A stretch of DNA of 64,000 bases from Rhizobiales bacterium Ga0077545 (lineage in GTDB: Bacteria > Pseudomonadota > Alphaproteobacteria > Rhizobiales > Methylopilaceae): positions 62,001 to 126,000 of the forward strand of contig LNEV01000003.1 in assembly GCA_001464335.1 (NCBI GenBank), given 5' to 3'. Positions 26,365 through 35,709 of the stretch are shown here, piece after piece. The notes under the pieces were generated by a model that had not been told where the DNA came from, made no database searches, and saw nothing but the letters and a program-made list of their open reading frames with translations. How positions within the stretch are numbered: position 1 is the first letter of the stretch; the number at the start of each line of letters is the position of its first letter. The position numbers and the translations under genes are program-made.

Positions 26365-27225
26365 CTAGGGGAGGTTCTTCTTCAGGAATTCAACCGTCCG
26401 GCTCCACGCGAGATCCGCCGCCGCCTTGTTGTAACGCGGGGCATTGGTGTCGTTGTTGAAGGCGTGGTTTGCACCCGGATACATATGAAGCTCGAAAGTC
26501 TTGCCGGCGGCTTCGAGCGCCGCCTTGTAGGCGTCGATCCCAGCGTTCACGTTGTCGTCGATCCCGGCGTAATGCAGCAAGAGGGGCGCCTTGATGGCCG
26601 CAACCTGATCGGCCGGGATCTGACGGCCGTAATAGGCGACCCCTGCCCCAAGGGCCGGAGCAGCCGCCGCCAGTTGATTGACCTTGAGGCCGCCCCAGCA
26701 GAAACCGACCGCGCCGACCTTGCCGGTCGAATGGGCGTTGCCGGCGAGGTAGTCCAAAGCCGCGACAAGATTTCCGATCGTCTTGCCGGTGTCGAGCTTT
26801 GCGATCTGATCCCGCGCCTGGTCCTCGTCTGCGGGGGTGCCGCCGAGAGGCGACAAAAGATCCGGCCCCAGAACCAGGAACCCTTCGAGAGCAAGCCTGC
26901 GGGTGACATCCTCGATGTGCGGGTTGAGGCCACGATTTTCGTGGATGACGATGACGGCAGGAAGCTTTTGCGGACCGTCCTTGGGACGCGCGAGATAGCC
27001 CCGGATCTCTCCGTCATCGCCCTTGTAGGATATCCACTCCGTCACAAGGCGCGGATCGTCCTCCGCGACGATGGCGGCCTGCGCATAATTGTTCGACAGA
27101 ACCGGCAGAAGCGCCGCCGCCGCGGCTACGGAGCCCGCCAGTCCCGCCAGCCGCTCCATGAAATCGCGCCGCGAGATCTGGCCATGCGTGAAGCGGTCGT
27201 AAAGGTCGATGATGCGCTGGTCCAT
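26365..27225 (-). CDS. Dienelactone hydrolase family protein, Tat-exported
   Basis: A 286-residue alpha/beta hydrolase. The N-terminus has a twin-arginine motif (SRRDFM, residues 18-23) followed by a hydrophobic stretch ending in AQA, so Tat-dependent export is predicted. The nucleophile elbow is GFCWGG (Cys, as in dienelactone hydrolases), with Asp in HYAGIDDNV and His in YPGANHAF completing the triad. An HENRG motif near residue 95 forms the oxyanion region. Members cleave dienelactone or broader ester and lactone substrates; the export signal argues against the classical chlorocatechol pathway. The gene stands alone. Confidence 0.92.
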   Translation of the reverse strand: MDQRIIDLYDRFTHGQISRRDFMERLAGLAGSVAAAAALLPVLSNNYAQAAIVAEDDPRLVTEWISYKGDDGEIRGYLARPKDGPQKLPAVIVIHENRGLNPHIEDVTRRLALEGFLVLGPDLLSPLGGTPADEDQARDQIAKLDTGKTIGNLVAALDYLAGNAHSTGKVGAVGFCWGGLKVNQLAAAAPALGAGVAYYGRQIPADQVAAIKAPLLLHYAGIDDNVNAGIDAYKAALEAAGKTFELHMYPGANHAFNNDTNAPRYNKAAADLAWSRTVEFLKKNLP

Positions 27226-27492
27226 GGCATGTCCCCCGTTTCCGGGCTCCCTTGTGGTGTGCCCAGTCTAGCAGGATCAGGTGTCTCCACACCTCACGTC
27301 CCGACGAGCACCCCCGGACGCCGGACGACCCCCGGCCGTCCGGCGGCAGGGAATCTCGCCAAAACCGTCACATAGCTGCAACAATTAACCGCTGCGGCAC
27401 GTGAGACATTGAGCCCGCCCGCTCTGACTGATAAGAGCCGCCTCAAACTGAGGTCGGTATTTTTCCGGCCGCATTCTTTCGGGGCTAGCAGC

Positions 27493-28425
27493 ATGAAAGT
27501 CGTCGCGGGCAATTCCAACCAGCCGCTCGCCCAGGCGATTGCCGCCTATCTTCAGACCCCGCTCACGAAAGCCAATGTCCGGCGCTTCGCCGACATGGAG
27601 GTGTTTGTCGAGATCCTGGAGAATGTGCGCGGCGAGGATGTGTTCGTCGTCCAGTCGACCTCGTACCCCGCGAACGACCATCTGATGGAGCTGCTGATCA
27701 TCATCGATGCGCTCCGCCGTGCCTCGGCCCGCCGCATCACCGCTGTTCTGCCCTATTTCGGCTATGCCCGGCAGGACCGCAAAGCCGGTCCCCGCACCCC
27801 GATCTCGGCCAAGCTCGTCGCCAATCTCATCACGCGCGCGGGCGCCGACCGCGTCCTGACGCTCGATCTGCACGCCGGGCAGATCCAGGGTTTCTTTGAC
27901 ATTCCGACCGACAATCTGTTCTCGGCCCCGGCCCTCGTGCGCGACATTCAGGACCATATCCCGCTCGACAACATCGCCGTCATCTCGCCGGACGTCGGCG
28001 GCGTTGTCCGTGCCCGTGCCGTCGCCAAGCGCGTCGACGCCTCGCTCGCCATCGTGGACAAGCGCCGCGAGCGCCCGGGCGAGAGCGAGGTCATGAACGT
28101 GATCGGCGATGTGCAGGGCAAGACCTGCATCCTCGTCGACGACATCGTGGATTCGGGCGGCACGCTGGTGAACGCGGCCGATGCGCTGATCGAACAAGGC
28201 GCCAAGGACGTTTATGCCTACATCACCCACGGCGTTCTTTCGGGCGGCGCGGTCAGCCGCATCGCCGGTTCCAACCTGAAGGAGCTGGTGCTGACCGATT
28301 CCATCCTGCCGACGGAAGCCGTGCGCCTTGCCCGCAACATCCGCTGCATCTCGGTCGCCAGCCTGATCGGCGAGGCCATCGCCCGCACTTCAGAGGAAAA
28401 ATCGGTCTCCAGCCTGTTCGACTGA
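27493..28425 (+). CDS. prs: Ribose-phosphate pyrophosphokinase
   Basis: A 310-residue PRPP synthetase of class I length. Typical features are the N-terminal [41 protein letters not shown] (catalytic flexible loop), [13 protein letters not shown], and the PRPP-binding loop [13 protein letters not shown] around residue 215. The ATG at 27493 was chosen; upstream in-frame codons lack similarity. It makes PRPP for nucleotide, histidine (see hisG here) and NAD synthesis, and heads a run of translation-related genes. A TTAACC half-site, as bound by CtrA, lies about 105 bp upstream, but one half-site alone is weak evidence. Confidence 0.97.
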   Translation: MKVVAGNSNQPLAQAIAAYLQTPLTKANVRRFADMEVFVEILENVRGEDVFVVQSTSYPANDHLMELLIIIDALRRASARRITAVLPYFGYARQDRKAGPRTPISAKLVANLITRAGADRVLTLDLHAGQIQGFFDIPTDNLFSAPALVRDIQDHIPLDNIAVISPDVGGVVRARAVAKRVDASLAIVDKRRERPGESEVMNVIGDVQGKTCILVDDIVDSGGTLVNAADALIEQGAKDVYAYITHGVLSGGAVSRIAGSNLKELVLTDSILPTEAVRLARNIRCISVASLIGEAIARTSEEKSVSSLFD

Positions 28426-28555
28426 GACCCCATTCCTATTTGCTTCAGAGGCGCGGTTCCGTTATAGGAACCGGCATTACGGCGTCCACACCCTGGAGGT
28501 GCGCCGGTCTGTCCGAAGGTCGCCGTGGCGGCCTTCTTCAATTTCGGAGAATATC
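28426..28555 (+). other. Structured leader or attenuator-like region between prs and rplY
   Basis: This 130 bp spacer contains three consecutive potential hairpins: CGGTTCC/GGAACCG at 28454-28473, a bulged CGGCG...CGCCG stem with CACC/GGTG at about 28481-28506, and a GGTCGCC/GGCGGCC stem at about 28517-28532 followed by a pyrimidine-rich stretch. It could be a prs terminator or an rplY leader. I recognise no known RNA family. Confidence 0.4.
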
Positions 28556-29224
28556 ATGTCCGCGACCAAGGTTCTCAAAGCCGAGGCGCGCGAACGGGTT
28601 GGCAAGGGAGCCGCCCGTGCAGTGCGCCGCGCAAAACGTGTCCCCGCCGTCATCTACGGCGGCAAGCAGGCCCCCACCAGCATCTCGCTGGACGGCAACG
28701 AGCTTTACGTCCTGCTGCATTCCGGCGGCTTCACGACCACGCTGTTCGACATCGATGTCGGCGGCAAGATCGAGAAGGCCATTCCGCGCGATTACCAGCT
28801 CGACCCGGTCAAGGACTTCCTCACCCACATCGACTTTCTGCGCATCACCGCGGACTCGACGATCACCGTCGAAATTCCGGTGCACTTCATCAACGAAGAC
28901 AAGTCGCCGGGCCTCAAGGGCGGCGGTGTGCTGAACGTCGTCGCGCATGCGATCGAGCTTGCCGTCCGTGCGACCGACATCCCGGGCGCCATCGAAATCG
29001 ACCTCTCCGGTCTCGACATCGGCGACACGATCCACATCTCGAACGTCAAGCTGCCCGCGGGCGCCAAGCCCGTCGACCGCTCGGACTTCACCGTCGCGAC
29101 CATCGCCGCTCCGGCCGCCGAAGAACCGGAACCGACGGCGGAGGCCGCTCCGGCTGCTGCCGCTCCGGCCGCTGCCGGTGGCGACAAGAAGCCTGACGCC
29201 AAGAAGCCCGAAGCCAAGAAGTAA
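28556..29224 (+). CDS. rplY: 50S ribosomal protein L25/general stress protein Ctc
   Basis: A 222-residue long-form L25 (CTC type). The N-terminal 5S-rRNA-binding domain (residues 1-95, with [21 protein letters not shown]) is followed by the TL5 C-terminal domain (95-185). A low-complexity Ala/Pro/Glu/Lys tail ends in repeated [12 protein letters not shown]. The ATG at 28556 follows CGGAGA. It is followed 12 bp later by pth, the usual pairing in bacteria. Confidence 0.96.
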   Translation: MSATKVLKAEARERVGKGAARAVRRAKRVPAVIYGGKQAPTSISLDGNELYVLLHSGGFTTTLFDIDVGGKIEKAIPRDYQLDPVKDFLTHIDFLRITADSTITVEIPVHFINEDKSPGLKGGGVLNVVAHAIELAVRATDIPGAIEIDLSGLDIGDTIHISNVKLPAGAKPVDRSDFTVATIAAPAAEEPEPTAEAAPAAAAPAAAGGDKKPDAKKPEAKK

Positions 29225-29236
29225 CAGGAGAGCCGC

Positions 29237-29851
29237 ATGCGGCTCTTCGTCGGCCTCGGCAATCCAGGAGCCCGATATTCCGGCAACCGCCACAATATCG
29301 GGTTCATGGCCGTCGAACGCATCGCGTCGCGCTGGGGCTTCTCGCCCTGGCGCACGCGCTTTCACGGCGAAAGCTGCGAAGGCGAACTGGGCGGCGTGAA
29401 AGTGTTGCTGCTGAAGCCGACGACCTTCATGAACGAATCGGGCCGCTCGGTCGCCGAGGCGGCCCGTTTCTTCAAGATCGAGACGAAGGACGTCGCCGTC
29501 TTCCACGACGAACTCGACCTGGCTCCGGCCAAGATCCGCGTCAAGACCGGCGGCGGAAATGCCGGGCATAACGGCCTGCGCTCGATTTCACCGGCCATCG
29601 GCAACGATTATGTGCGCGTACGGCTCGGCATCGGTCATCCCGGCGACAGAAACCTCGTCCATTCCTACGTGCTCAACGATTTTGCCAAATCCGAGCGCGA
29701 CTGGGTGGGCTGCCTGATCGACGCGATCGCCGACAATGCCGGCCTTCTCGCCAAGGGCGAAGACAACGGATTTCAGAACAAGGTGCACCTCGCACTGGAC
29801 GCCGCGGGCTTTGCCGCGCCGACACGTCCGGGCGAGCGCACGGGGGATTGA
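29237..29851 (+). CDS. pth: Peptidyl-tRNA hydrolase
   Basis: A 204-residue enzyme that frees tRNA from prematurely released peptidyl-tRNA. Diagnostic residues are the N-terminal [19 protein letters not shown] (catalytic His), [17 protein letters not shown] (Asp), and [13 protein letters not shown]. It starts right after rplY with its own AGGAG and is followed 3 bp later by ychF. Confidence 0.97.
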   Translation: MRLFVGLGNPGARYSGNRHNIGFMAVERIASRWGFSPWRTRFHGESCEGELGGVKVLLLKPTTFMNESGRSVAEAARFFKIETKDVAVFHDELDLAPAKIRVKTGGGNAGHNGLRSISPAIGNDYVRVRLGIGHPGDRNLVHSYVLNDFAKSERDWVGCLIDAIADNAGLLAKGEDNGFQNKVHLALDAAGFAAPTRPGERTGD

Positions 29852-29854
29852 GAC

Positions 29855-30952
29855 ATGGGTTTCAAATGCGGAATTGTCGGGCTGCCGAATGTCGGCAAGT
29901 CGACCCTTTTCAACGCGCTGACGCAGACCGCGTCGGCACAGGCGGCCAATTATCCGTTCTGCACGATCGAGCCGAATGTCGGAGAAGTCGCGGTGCCCGA
30001 TCCGCGTCTTGACACGCTGTCTGCCATCGCCAACTCGAAAGAGATCATCCCGACCCGCCTCACCTTCGTCGACATCGCCGGGCTTGTCCGCGGCGCGTCG
30101 CAGGGCGAAGGCCTCGGCAACCAGTTCCTCGCCCATATCCGCGAAGTCGATGCGGTTGCGTATGTGCTGCGCTGCTTCGTGGACGACGACATCACCCATG
30201 TCGAGGGCAAGATCGATCCGCTTGCGGACGCCGACACGGTCGAAACCGAGCTGATGCTCGCGGATCTCGACAGCCTGGAAAAGCGTGTCGCCGGTCTCGA
30301 AAAGCGCGCCAAGGGCAACGACAAGGAAGCCAAGGAACAGCTCGACCTCGTCCAGCGCGCTTTGCCGCTGTTGCGCGAGGGCAAGCCCGCCCGCCTTACC
30401 CCGATCAAGGATGAAGAGCGCCAAGCGTTCGCGGCGCTCAATCTCCTCACCTCAAAGCCGGTTCTGTACGTCGCCAATGTCGACGAGGGCTCGGCCGCGA
30501 CCGGCAACGAATATTCGAAGATCGTCGAGGAACGCGCGAAAAAGGAAGGCGCGGTCGCCGTTACAATCTCGGCCAAGATCGAAAGCGAAATCGCGGTCCT
30601 GCCGCTGGACGAGCGCAAGGAATATCTCGAAGCGCTCAGCCTCGAAGAAGCGGGCCTCGATCGCCTTATCCGCGCGGGCTACGATCTTCTCGGCCTCGTG
30701 ACCTATTTCACCGTCGGCCCGAAAGAGACGCGTGCCTGGACCATCGAGAAGGGCACCAAAGCGCCCGGCGCCGCGGGCGTCATCCATACGGATTTCGAAA
30801 AGGGCTTCATCCGCTCCGAGACCATCGCCTACAAGGACTATGTCGAGTTCAAGGGCGAGAGCGGCGCGCGCGATGCCGGAAAGCTGCGCCTTGAAGGCAA
30901 GGAATACGTGGTCGCCGACGGCGACGTGCTGCACTTCCGCTTCAACACCTGA
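29855..30952 (+). CDS. ychF: Redox-regulated ATPase YchF (Obg family)
   Basis: A 365-residue P-loop protein of the Obg-related YchF/OLA1 group. The Walker A is GLPNVGKSTLFNALT, with DIAGLVRGASQGEGLGNQFL (G3 and switch), and the NVDE motif that replaces NKxD and explains ATP over GTP preference. A coiled coil spans about 125-200 and a C-terminal TGS domain starts near 280 (FTVGPKETRAWTI). It binds ribosomes and participates in stress control of translation. Its stop codon shares one base with the nfi start (TGATG). Confidence 0.96.
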   Translation: MGFKCGIVGLPNVGKSTLFNALTQTASAQAANYPFCTIEPNVGEVAVPDPRLDTLSAIANSKEIIPTRLTFVDIAGLVRGASQGEGLGNQFLAHIREVDAVAYVLRCFVDDDITHVEGKIDPLADADTVETELMLADLDSLEKRVAGLEKRAKGNDKEAKEQLDLVQRALPLLREGKPARLTPIKDEERQAFAALNLLTSKPVLYVANVDEGSAATGNEYSKIVEERAKKEGAVAVTISAKIESEIAVLPLDERKEYLEALSLEEAGLDRLIRAGYDLLGLVTYFTVGPKETRAWTIEKGTKAPGAAGVIHTDFEKGFIRSETIAYKDYVEFKGESGARDAGKLRLEGKEYVVADGDVLHFRFNT

Positions 30953-31617
30953 TGGACATCGCGCGGCGTCACGGCTGGAACCTGACGCCGAAGGAAGCCG
31001 TCGCGCTGCAGAATGAGCTGCGCGGCGAGGTGGTGGCCGACCGGCCGCTCGATGTTTCGCGCATCCGTCACATCGCGGGCGTCGATGTCAGCGTGAAGGA
31101 CAATGTCTCGCAGGCGGCGGTCGTGGTCCTGTCGTTTCCGGACTTCACCCCCGTCGAAACCGCCCTCGCCCGGCGCCCGACCACATTTCCTTACGTCCCG
31201 GGCCTTCTCAGCTTTCGCGAGGGAGAGGTTCTGGTCGAAGCCTTCGAAAAACTCGGGCAGGTGCCCGACGTGTTCCTGTTCGACGGTTCAGGCTATCTGC
31301 ATCCGCGCCGCATCGGCATTGCATGCCATATGGGCCTGTGGCTCGGCGTACCGACGATTGCCAACGCCAAGAACAGATTGTGCGGCACCCACATCGACCC
31401 CGGCCCGGAGCCGGGAGACTGGACTCAGGTTGTTCACAAGGACGAGGTCATCGGCGCGGCCCTTCGCACCAAGCGCGGCTGCAAGCCGGTCTTCGTGTCG
31501 GCCGGGCATCTCAGCGATCTCGATGGGGCGATCGCACTTGTCATGGCCTCGGTGACGAAATACCGGCTGCCGGAACCCGTGCGGGCCGCGCACAAGGCGG
31601 CGGGTTTTTTCGCCTAG
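30952..31617 (+). CDS. nfi: Endonuclease V (deoxyinosine 3' endonuclease)
   Basis: A 221-residue nuclease that nicks DNA one base 3' of deoxyinosine. Catalytic and wedge motifs visible are IAGVDVSV (metal Asp), FPYVPGLLSFREGEV (PYIP wedge and Glu), and DGSGYLHPRRIGIACHMGLW. AKNRLCG and GAALRTKRGCKPVFVSAGH follow. Translation is coupled to ychF through a TGATG overlap, an uncommon but compact arrangement. Its 3' end overlaps the next, convergent small gene by four bases. Confidence 0.93.
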   Translation: MDIARRHGWNLTPKEAVALQNELRGEVVADRPLDVSRIRHIAGVDVSVKDNVSQAAVVVLSFPDFTPVETALARRPTTFPYVPGLLSFREGEVLVEAFEKLGQVPDVFLFDGSGYLHPRRIGIACHMGLWLGVPTIANAKNRLCGTHIDPGPEPGDWTQVVHKDEVIGAALRTKRGCKPVFVSAGHLSDLDGAIALVMASVTKYRLPEPVRAAHKAAGFFA

Positions 31618-31850
31618 TCTCGCTCGATGACGTTGAGACGCCGCACAGTCAGCTCGTCGATCTCGACCGTCTTGAATTTAGCATTGCGAACCGCAAGCGC
31701 CCCGATCGCAACGCTGCCGATGGCGACGGCCCCGAGCACCAGGACGCCGCCGGCAATTGCGCCCGCGGCAAACGCTCCAACACCTGCAGCCGGCACCTTT
31801 ACCGGCGGCTTTGCGCGGGACTTCGGGGACACGGCTCTGGATCGCTTCAT
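31614..31850 (-). CDS. Small membrane protein with IGALAI-type repeat
   Basis: A 78-residue protein with a basic N-terminus (about 20 residues, many Lys and Arg). One or two hydrophobic helices follow, made of repeating VLGAVAIGSVAIGALAV units, and a charged C-terminal tail ends in KTVEIDELTVRRLNVIE. Small proteins with this repeat-plus-tail layout are common in alphaproteobacteria but have no assigned function. It converges on nfi with overlapping ends. Confidence 0.65.
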   Translation of the reverse strand: MKRSRAVSPKSRAKPPVKVPAAGVGAFAAGAIAGGVLVLGAVAIGSVAIGALAVRNAKFKTVEIDELTVRRLNVIERD

Positions 31851-31891
31851 CCGCCGATCATGCGAGCGGGCGCCGGTCTTGGCAATGCGCG

Positions 31892-32431
31892 TCAGTGCCC
31901 GGCGAATTCAATCAGCGTTTCGACCCGCACGCCGTGATCGCGGATGCGCTGGGCGCCGCCGAGTTCCGGCAGATCGATGACGAAGCCCGCACCGGCGACG
32001 ACACCGCCCAGACGGCGGATCAGCGCAATGCCCGCTTCGGCCGTGCCGCCGGTCGCGATCAGATCGTCGATCAGCAGGATTTTCTGGCCCGGCGCGCAGG
32101 CATCGGCATGCACCTCGACCGAATCCACGCCGTATTCGAGCGCGTATTCCTGACTCAGGGTGACGTGCGGAAGCTTGCCCTTCTTGCGGATCGGGATGAA
32201 GCCGAGCCCGAGCACATGGGCGAGCGCACCGCCCAGAATGAACCCGCGCGCTTCGATGCCCGCGACGAGATCGAACTTTTCGCCCGCAAATGCTTTTGCG
32301 AGACCATCGACCGACAGGCGCAGGCCATCGGCGCTCTGCAGCAGGGTCGTGATGTCCCGGAACTGAATTCCGGGCTTCGGATAGTCCGGAATCGTGCGGA
32401 TCAGGGCTTCGAGTTCGTCTGATGTGGACAT
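31892..32431 (-). CDS. apt: Adenine phosphoribosyltransferase
   Basis: A 179-residue purine salvage enzyme that makes AMP from adenine and PRPP. The sequence shows [15 protein letters not shown] near the N-terminus, [13 protein letters not shown] (adenine site), IRKKGKLP, and the PRPP loop [14 protein letters not shown] at about 120-133. It lies between a small membrane protein gene and the cytochrome bc1 operon, with its own start region of about 90 bp. Confidence 0.97.
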   Translation of the reverse strand: MSTSDELEALIRTIPDYPKPGIQFRDITTLLQSADGLRLSVDGLAKAFAGEKFDLVAGIEARGFILGGALAHVLGLGFIPIRKKGKLPHVTLSQEYALEYGVDSVEVHADACAPGQKILLIDDLIATGGTAEAGIALIRRLGGVVAGAGFVIDLPELGGAQRIRDHGVRVETLIEFAGH

Positions 32432-32522
32432 GAAACTTTTTCGGAAGGGAGGATCGGGAAAGCGGGCGGATCATGCAAAACGCGCCCGGCAAATCAAAGC
32501 CTTTTCTTGGCCCTGAAACGAG

Positions 32523-32544
32523 AACGGGCCCCGAAGGGCCCGTT
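32523..32544 (-). terminator. Terminator of the petABC operon
   Basis: A perfect 9 bp GC-rich stem, AACGGGCCC/GGGCCCGTT, is closed by a TTCG tetraloop on the minus strand, 20 bp after the petC stop. A short CTCGTTT follows. The very stable UUCG-capped stem supports termination of the bc1 operon transcript. Confidence 0.75.
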
Positions 32545-32563
32545 CGAACATGGGTTGTCTCGC

Positions 32564-33427
32564 TCAGTGAGCGACGTTGCTCCAGACCTTCTTCTTGGTG
32601 AAGTACAGAAGGCCGGCGAAGACGAACAGGAAGATAAAGACGACAAAGCCGAGCTGTTTGCGGGCTTCGAGATGCGGTTCCGCGGTCCAGGCGAGGAACG
32701 CCGTCACGTCGCGCGAATACTGGTCGACGGTCGCCGGCGTGCCGTCGGTGTATTCCACCTGGCCGTCGGAGAGCGGGTTGGGCATCGCGATCCAGCCGCC
32801 CGGGAAATACGGGTTGTAGTGCAGACCCGGCTGCGCATGCGCGTCGGCCGGGACCGGCTGGCCGTAGCCGACAAGAACGGCGTGCAGATAGTCGGCGCCG
32901 TGTTCCTGATACTGCGTCACGAGATCGAGCAGGCTGAGCCAGAAGCCGCGCGTGTAGGTGCGCGCCTTGGCGATCAGCGACAGATCCGGCGGATAGGCGC
33001 CGCCCTGTGCCGCGCGTGCCGCCTGCTCGTTGGGGAACGGCGACGGGAAACGGTCGGACAGACGGCCCGGACGGTCGAACATCTCGCCGGATTCATCGGG
33101 CCCGTCCTGAACCTGGTATTCGGAGGCGAGCAGACGGATCTGGCCTTCGGAGAACTCCGGGCCGCCGTCTTCCATCAGATTGCGGAAGGCAACGAGCTTG
33201 ATGCCGTGGCACGAGGCGCAGACCTCGCGGTAGACCTTGAAGCCGCGCTGCAGCTGGCCGCGATCGAAATGCCCGAACGGGCCGGACCAGCTCCAGTCTT
33301 CCCGGTGGGGCGTGTGGGCAGGACCGGCCGCGAGGGCCGGAGCCGTCACGGCGAAGGTCGCGACGGCGATGACGGCAGCCTTGAGCAGGGCGGACACGGA
33401 CGTCATCGGGCGGGTCTTGGCGGACAT
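32564..33427 (-). CDS. petC: Cytochrome c1 of the cytochrome bc1 complex
   Basis: A 287-residue c-type cytochrome with a signal peptide (cleavage about residue 30, after ALA). The haem-binding CASCH is near residue 70 and the axial Met segment is WIAMPNPL near 215. A C-terminal anchor helix (FVVFIFLFVFAGLLYF) ends in basic residues. It carries electrons from the Rieske protein to soluble cytochrome c in the periplasm. I chose the ATG at 33427, preceded by GGAG in the end of petB; a GTG 9 bp upstream forms a GTGA overlap with the petB stop and is an alternative. It is a separate protein, not the fused fbcH form of Bradyrhizobium. Confidence 0.95.
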   Translation of the reverse strand: MSAKTRPMTSVSALLKAAVIAVATFAVTAPALAAGPAHTPHREDWSWSGPFGHFDRGQLQRGFKVYREVCASCHGIKLVAFRNLMEDGGPEFSEGQIRLLASEYQVQDGPDESGEMFDRPGRLSDRFPSPFPNEQAARAAQGGAYPPDLSLIAKARTYTRGFWLSLLDLVTQYQEHGADYLHAVLVGYGQPVPADAHAQPGLHYNPYFPGGWIAMPNPLSDGQVEYTDGTPATVDQYSRDVTAFLAWTAEPHLEARKQLGFVVFIFLFVFAGLLYFTKKKVWSNVAH

Positions 33428-33432
33428 GCGGC

Positions 33433-34683
33433 TCACGCTCCGACAGCGGGTTTGGCTGCGCCGTTCTTGGCGAGCACGGCTTCAGTGATGGAGGCCGGCA
33501 GCGGCAGCGGTTTCTCGATGAAGCCGAGCAGCGGCAGGATGACCAGGAAGTGCAGGAAGTAATACGCGGTCAGCAGGCGGCCGATCACGATGTACCAGCC
33601 TTCCGGCGGCATGGCGCCGATATAGCCGAGGCCCAGGCACACCGCGAGCAGCACCCAGAAGAACTGGCGGTACAGCGGGCGATAGCGCGCCGAGCGGACC
33701 TTGGACGTGTCGAGCCAGGGCAGGAAGAACAGCACAACGATCGCCGCGAACATCGCGATGACGCCGCCGAGCTTGTCGGGAATGGCGCGCAGGATCGCGT
33801 AGAACGGCAGGAAGTACCATTCGGGAACGATGTGCGCCGGTGTCGAGAGCGGGTTGGCCGGGATGTAGTTGTCGGCGTGGCCGAGATAGTTCGGCACGTA
33901 GAACAGGAACCAGGCAAAGAAGATCAGGAAGCAGACCATGCCGAACGCATCCTTCACCGTCGCATACGGCGTGAAGGGCACGGTGTCGCTCGAGGACTTC
34001 ACCTCGACGCCGGTCGGATTGTTCTGGCCGGAGACGTGCAGCGCCCAGACGTGGAGGCCGACGACGCCCGCGATCATGAAGGGCAGCAGGTAATGCAGCG
34101 AGAAGAAGCGGTTCAGCGTCGGATTGTCGACCGCGAAACCACCCCACAGCCAGGTGGTGACGGCTTCGCCGACAAAGGGGATCGCCGAGAACAGGTTGGT
34201 GATGACGATGGCGCCCCACAGCGACATCTGACCCCACGGCAGCACATAGCCCATGAAGCCCGTGGCCATCATCAGCAGGAAGATGACGACGCCGAGGATC
34301 CACAGCACTTCGCGCGGGTCCTTGTAGGAGCCGTAATAGACGCCGCGGAAGATATGGACATAGACCGCGATGAAGAACATCGAGGCGCCGTTGGCGTGCA
34401 TGTAGCGGATGAGCCAGCCGTAGTTCACGTCGCGCATGATGTGCTCGACGGAATTGAAGGCCATGTCGACATGCGGCGTGTAGTGCATCACCAGCACGAT
34501 GCCGGTGATGATCTGCACACCCAGCATCATCGAAAGGATGGCTCCGAAGGTCCACCAATAGTTGAGGTTCTTCGGCGTCGGGTAAGCGACGAACGAGGAA
34601 TGCGCCAGACCCAGAATCGGCAGGCGCGCCTCAAACCATTTCAGCGCAGGGTTCTTCGGATCGAAGGTGGAATGTCCGCTCAT
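33433..34683 (-). CDS. petB: Cytochrome b of the cytochrome bc1 complex
   Basis: A 416-residue integral membrane subunit with eight or nine helices. The quinol site PEWYFLPFY (PEWY) is near residue 285. The four haem-ligand His lie in the second and fourth helices, within [19 protein letters not shown] and [27 protein letters not shown] precedes the Qo loop. It is the second gene of petA-petB-petC, 29 bp downstream of the Rieske gene. Confidence 0.97.
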   Translation of the reverse strand: MSGHSTFDPKNPALKWFEARLPILGLAHSSFVAYPTPKNLNYWWTFGAILSMMLGVQIITGIVLVMHYTPHVDMAFNSVEHIMRDVNYGWLIRYMHANGASMFFIAVYVHIFRGVYYGSYKDPREVLWILGVVIFLLMMATGFMGYVLPWGQMSLWGAIVITNLFSAIPFVGEAVTTWLWGGFAVDNPTLNRFFSLHYLLPFMIAGVVGLHVWALHVSGQNNPTGVEVKSSSDTVPFTPYATVKDAFGMVCFLIFFAWFLFYVPNYLGHADNYIPANPLSTPAHIVPEWYFLPFYAILRAIPDKLGGVIAMFAAIVVLFFLPWLDTSKVRSARYRPLYRQFFWVLLAVCLGLGYIGAMPPEGWYIVIGRLLTAYYFLHFLVILPLLGFIEKPLPLPASITEAVLAKNGAAKPAVGA

Positions 34684-34712
34684 CTTTGTCTCGCCTTGGA
34701 AGCCTTACGGCC

Positions 34713-35276
34713 TCAACCGATCCGGATCGTGGTGTCGTTCGTGAACTGATACGGCGGGATGTGGAGATTCTCCGGCGCCGGACCCTGGCGGATGCGGCCC
34801 GCCGTATCGTAATGCGAGCCGTGGCACGGGCAGAACCAGCCGCCGAAATTGCCGGACTGGCCGATCGGGACGCAACCGAGATGGGTGCAGGTGCCGATCA
34901 TGATGATCCAGTTTTCCTTGCCTTCGGCCGCGCGGTGCGCGTCGGTCGCCTGCGTGTTGTCGCCGGTCAGGTTCGGGTTGCGGGCGTCCTGGTCGATCAG
35001 GTCGGCCATCGGGACAGCCTTGGCGTCCTCGATTTCCTTCGGCGTGCGGTGGCGAATGAAGACCGGCTTGCCGCGCCATTTGATGGTGATGGCGGAGCCT
35101 TCGGCAATCGCCCCGATGTTCACATCCGTGGATGCGAGCGCCAGAGTCGAGGCATCGGGGTTCATCTGAGCGATGAAGGGCCAGACTGCCGCTGCGCCGC
35201 CGACAGCGGCGACGGCGCCGGTGGCGATGTAGAGGAAGTCACGGCGGGTCGGTTCAACCACACTTGGCGTCGCCAC
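34713..35276 (-). CDS. petA: Ubiquinol-cytochrome c reductase Rieske iron-sulfur subunit
   Basis: A 187-residue Rieske protein. The N-terminal Tat motif TRRDFLYIATG is followed by one membrane helix that remains as anchor. The 2Fe-2S ligands are in CTHLGC and CPCHGSHYD near residues 130 and 150. The start is GTG at 35276, after AGAGG with a 7-8 nt spacer; longer reading through to 35891 has no similarity and overlaps hemF on the other strand. It opens the bc1 operon. Confidence 0.95.
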   Translation of the reverse strand: MATPSVVEPTRRDFLYIATGAVAAVGGAAAVWPFIAQMNPDASTLALASTDVNIGAIAEGSAITIKWRGKPVFIRHRTPKEIEDAKAVPMADLIDQDARNPNLTGDNTQATDAHRAAEGKENWIIMIGTCTHLGCVPIGQSGNFGGWFCPCHGSHYDTAGRIRQGPAPENLHIPPYQFTNDTTIRIG

Positions 35277-35709
35277 GTCGGTTACCTCTTCTTGGAGACC
35301 AGTTTGAGCGGAAAATTGCCCGCCCTGTACGGAATGAGGCGAAACGTGGATAGAGAGCCCCACGCATCCCTGTGATTGGCCGCGTTTTTGGCGCGCAGAT
35401 TGGTATTTGTCCAGAGTGCGGCTTTCCGCACGACACCATGTCGCACGGATTTCCCCGCTTCGCGGGCGCAACGTCGACGCACTCTGCGCTTTCGGCACGC
35501 GTCCCGGACCGGCAAACCGCATCCGCGGATGCATCCGGGCGCCGCATCCTCTATGAAACGCGCTCCAGAACGTTCCGTTGATCGCATTCCGCGCGGCGAT
35601 GCGTTTCTTTTTTCGTCCAAGCGCGCAGCCGCGATCTTTTTGAGCCGAATCAAGGCGCCCGCCGTCCCGCTGCCCAAAAAGGGCATTTCCCAAAGGCAGG
35701 ACGACCCCT
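35277..35709. other. Divergent promoter region between petA and hemF
   Basis: This 433 bp non-coding region must contain the promoters of the bc1 operon (minus) and hemF (plus). An FNR/FixK-type box lies at 35640-35653. The remainder shows short GC-rich hairpins (for example CCCCGCTTCGCGGG around 35453-35466) but no gene or known RNA. Confidence 0.6.
35640..35653. promoter_or_regulatory. FNR/FixK/FnrL-type box
   Basis: TTGAGCCGAATCAA matches TTGAT-N4-ATCAA at 9 of 10 defined positions and keeps the core TTGA-N6-TCAA. It is centred about 63 bp upstream of the hemF start codon, which suits activation at about -41.5 from a transcription start. Oxygen control of haem genes by FnrL or FixK is established in alphaproteobacteria. 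Confidence 0.6.

Noticed and set aside
27386-27391. TTAACC half-site upstream of prs as a CtrA site
   Set aside because: Only one half-site is present with no TTAA partner at the right spacing.
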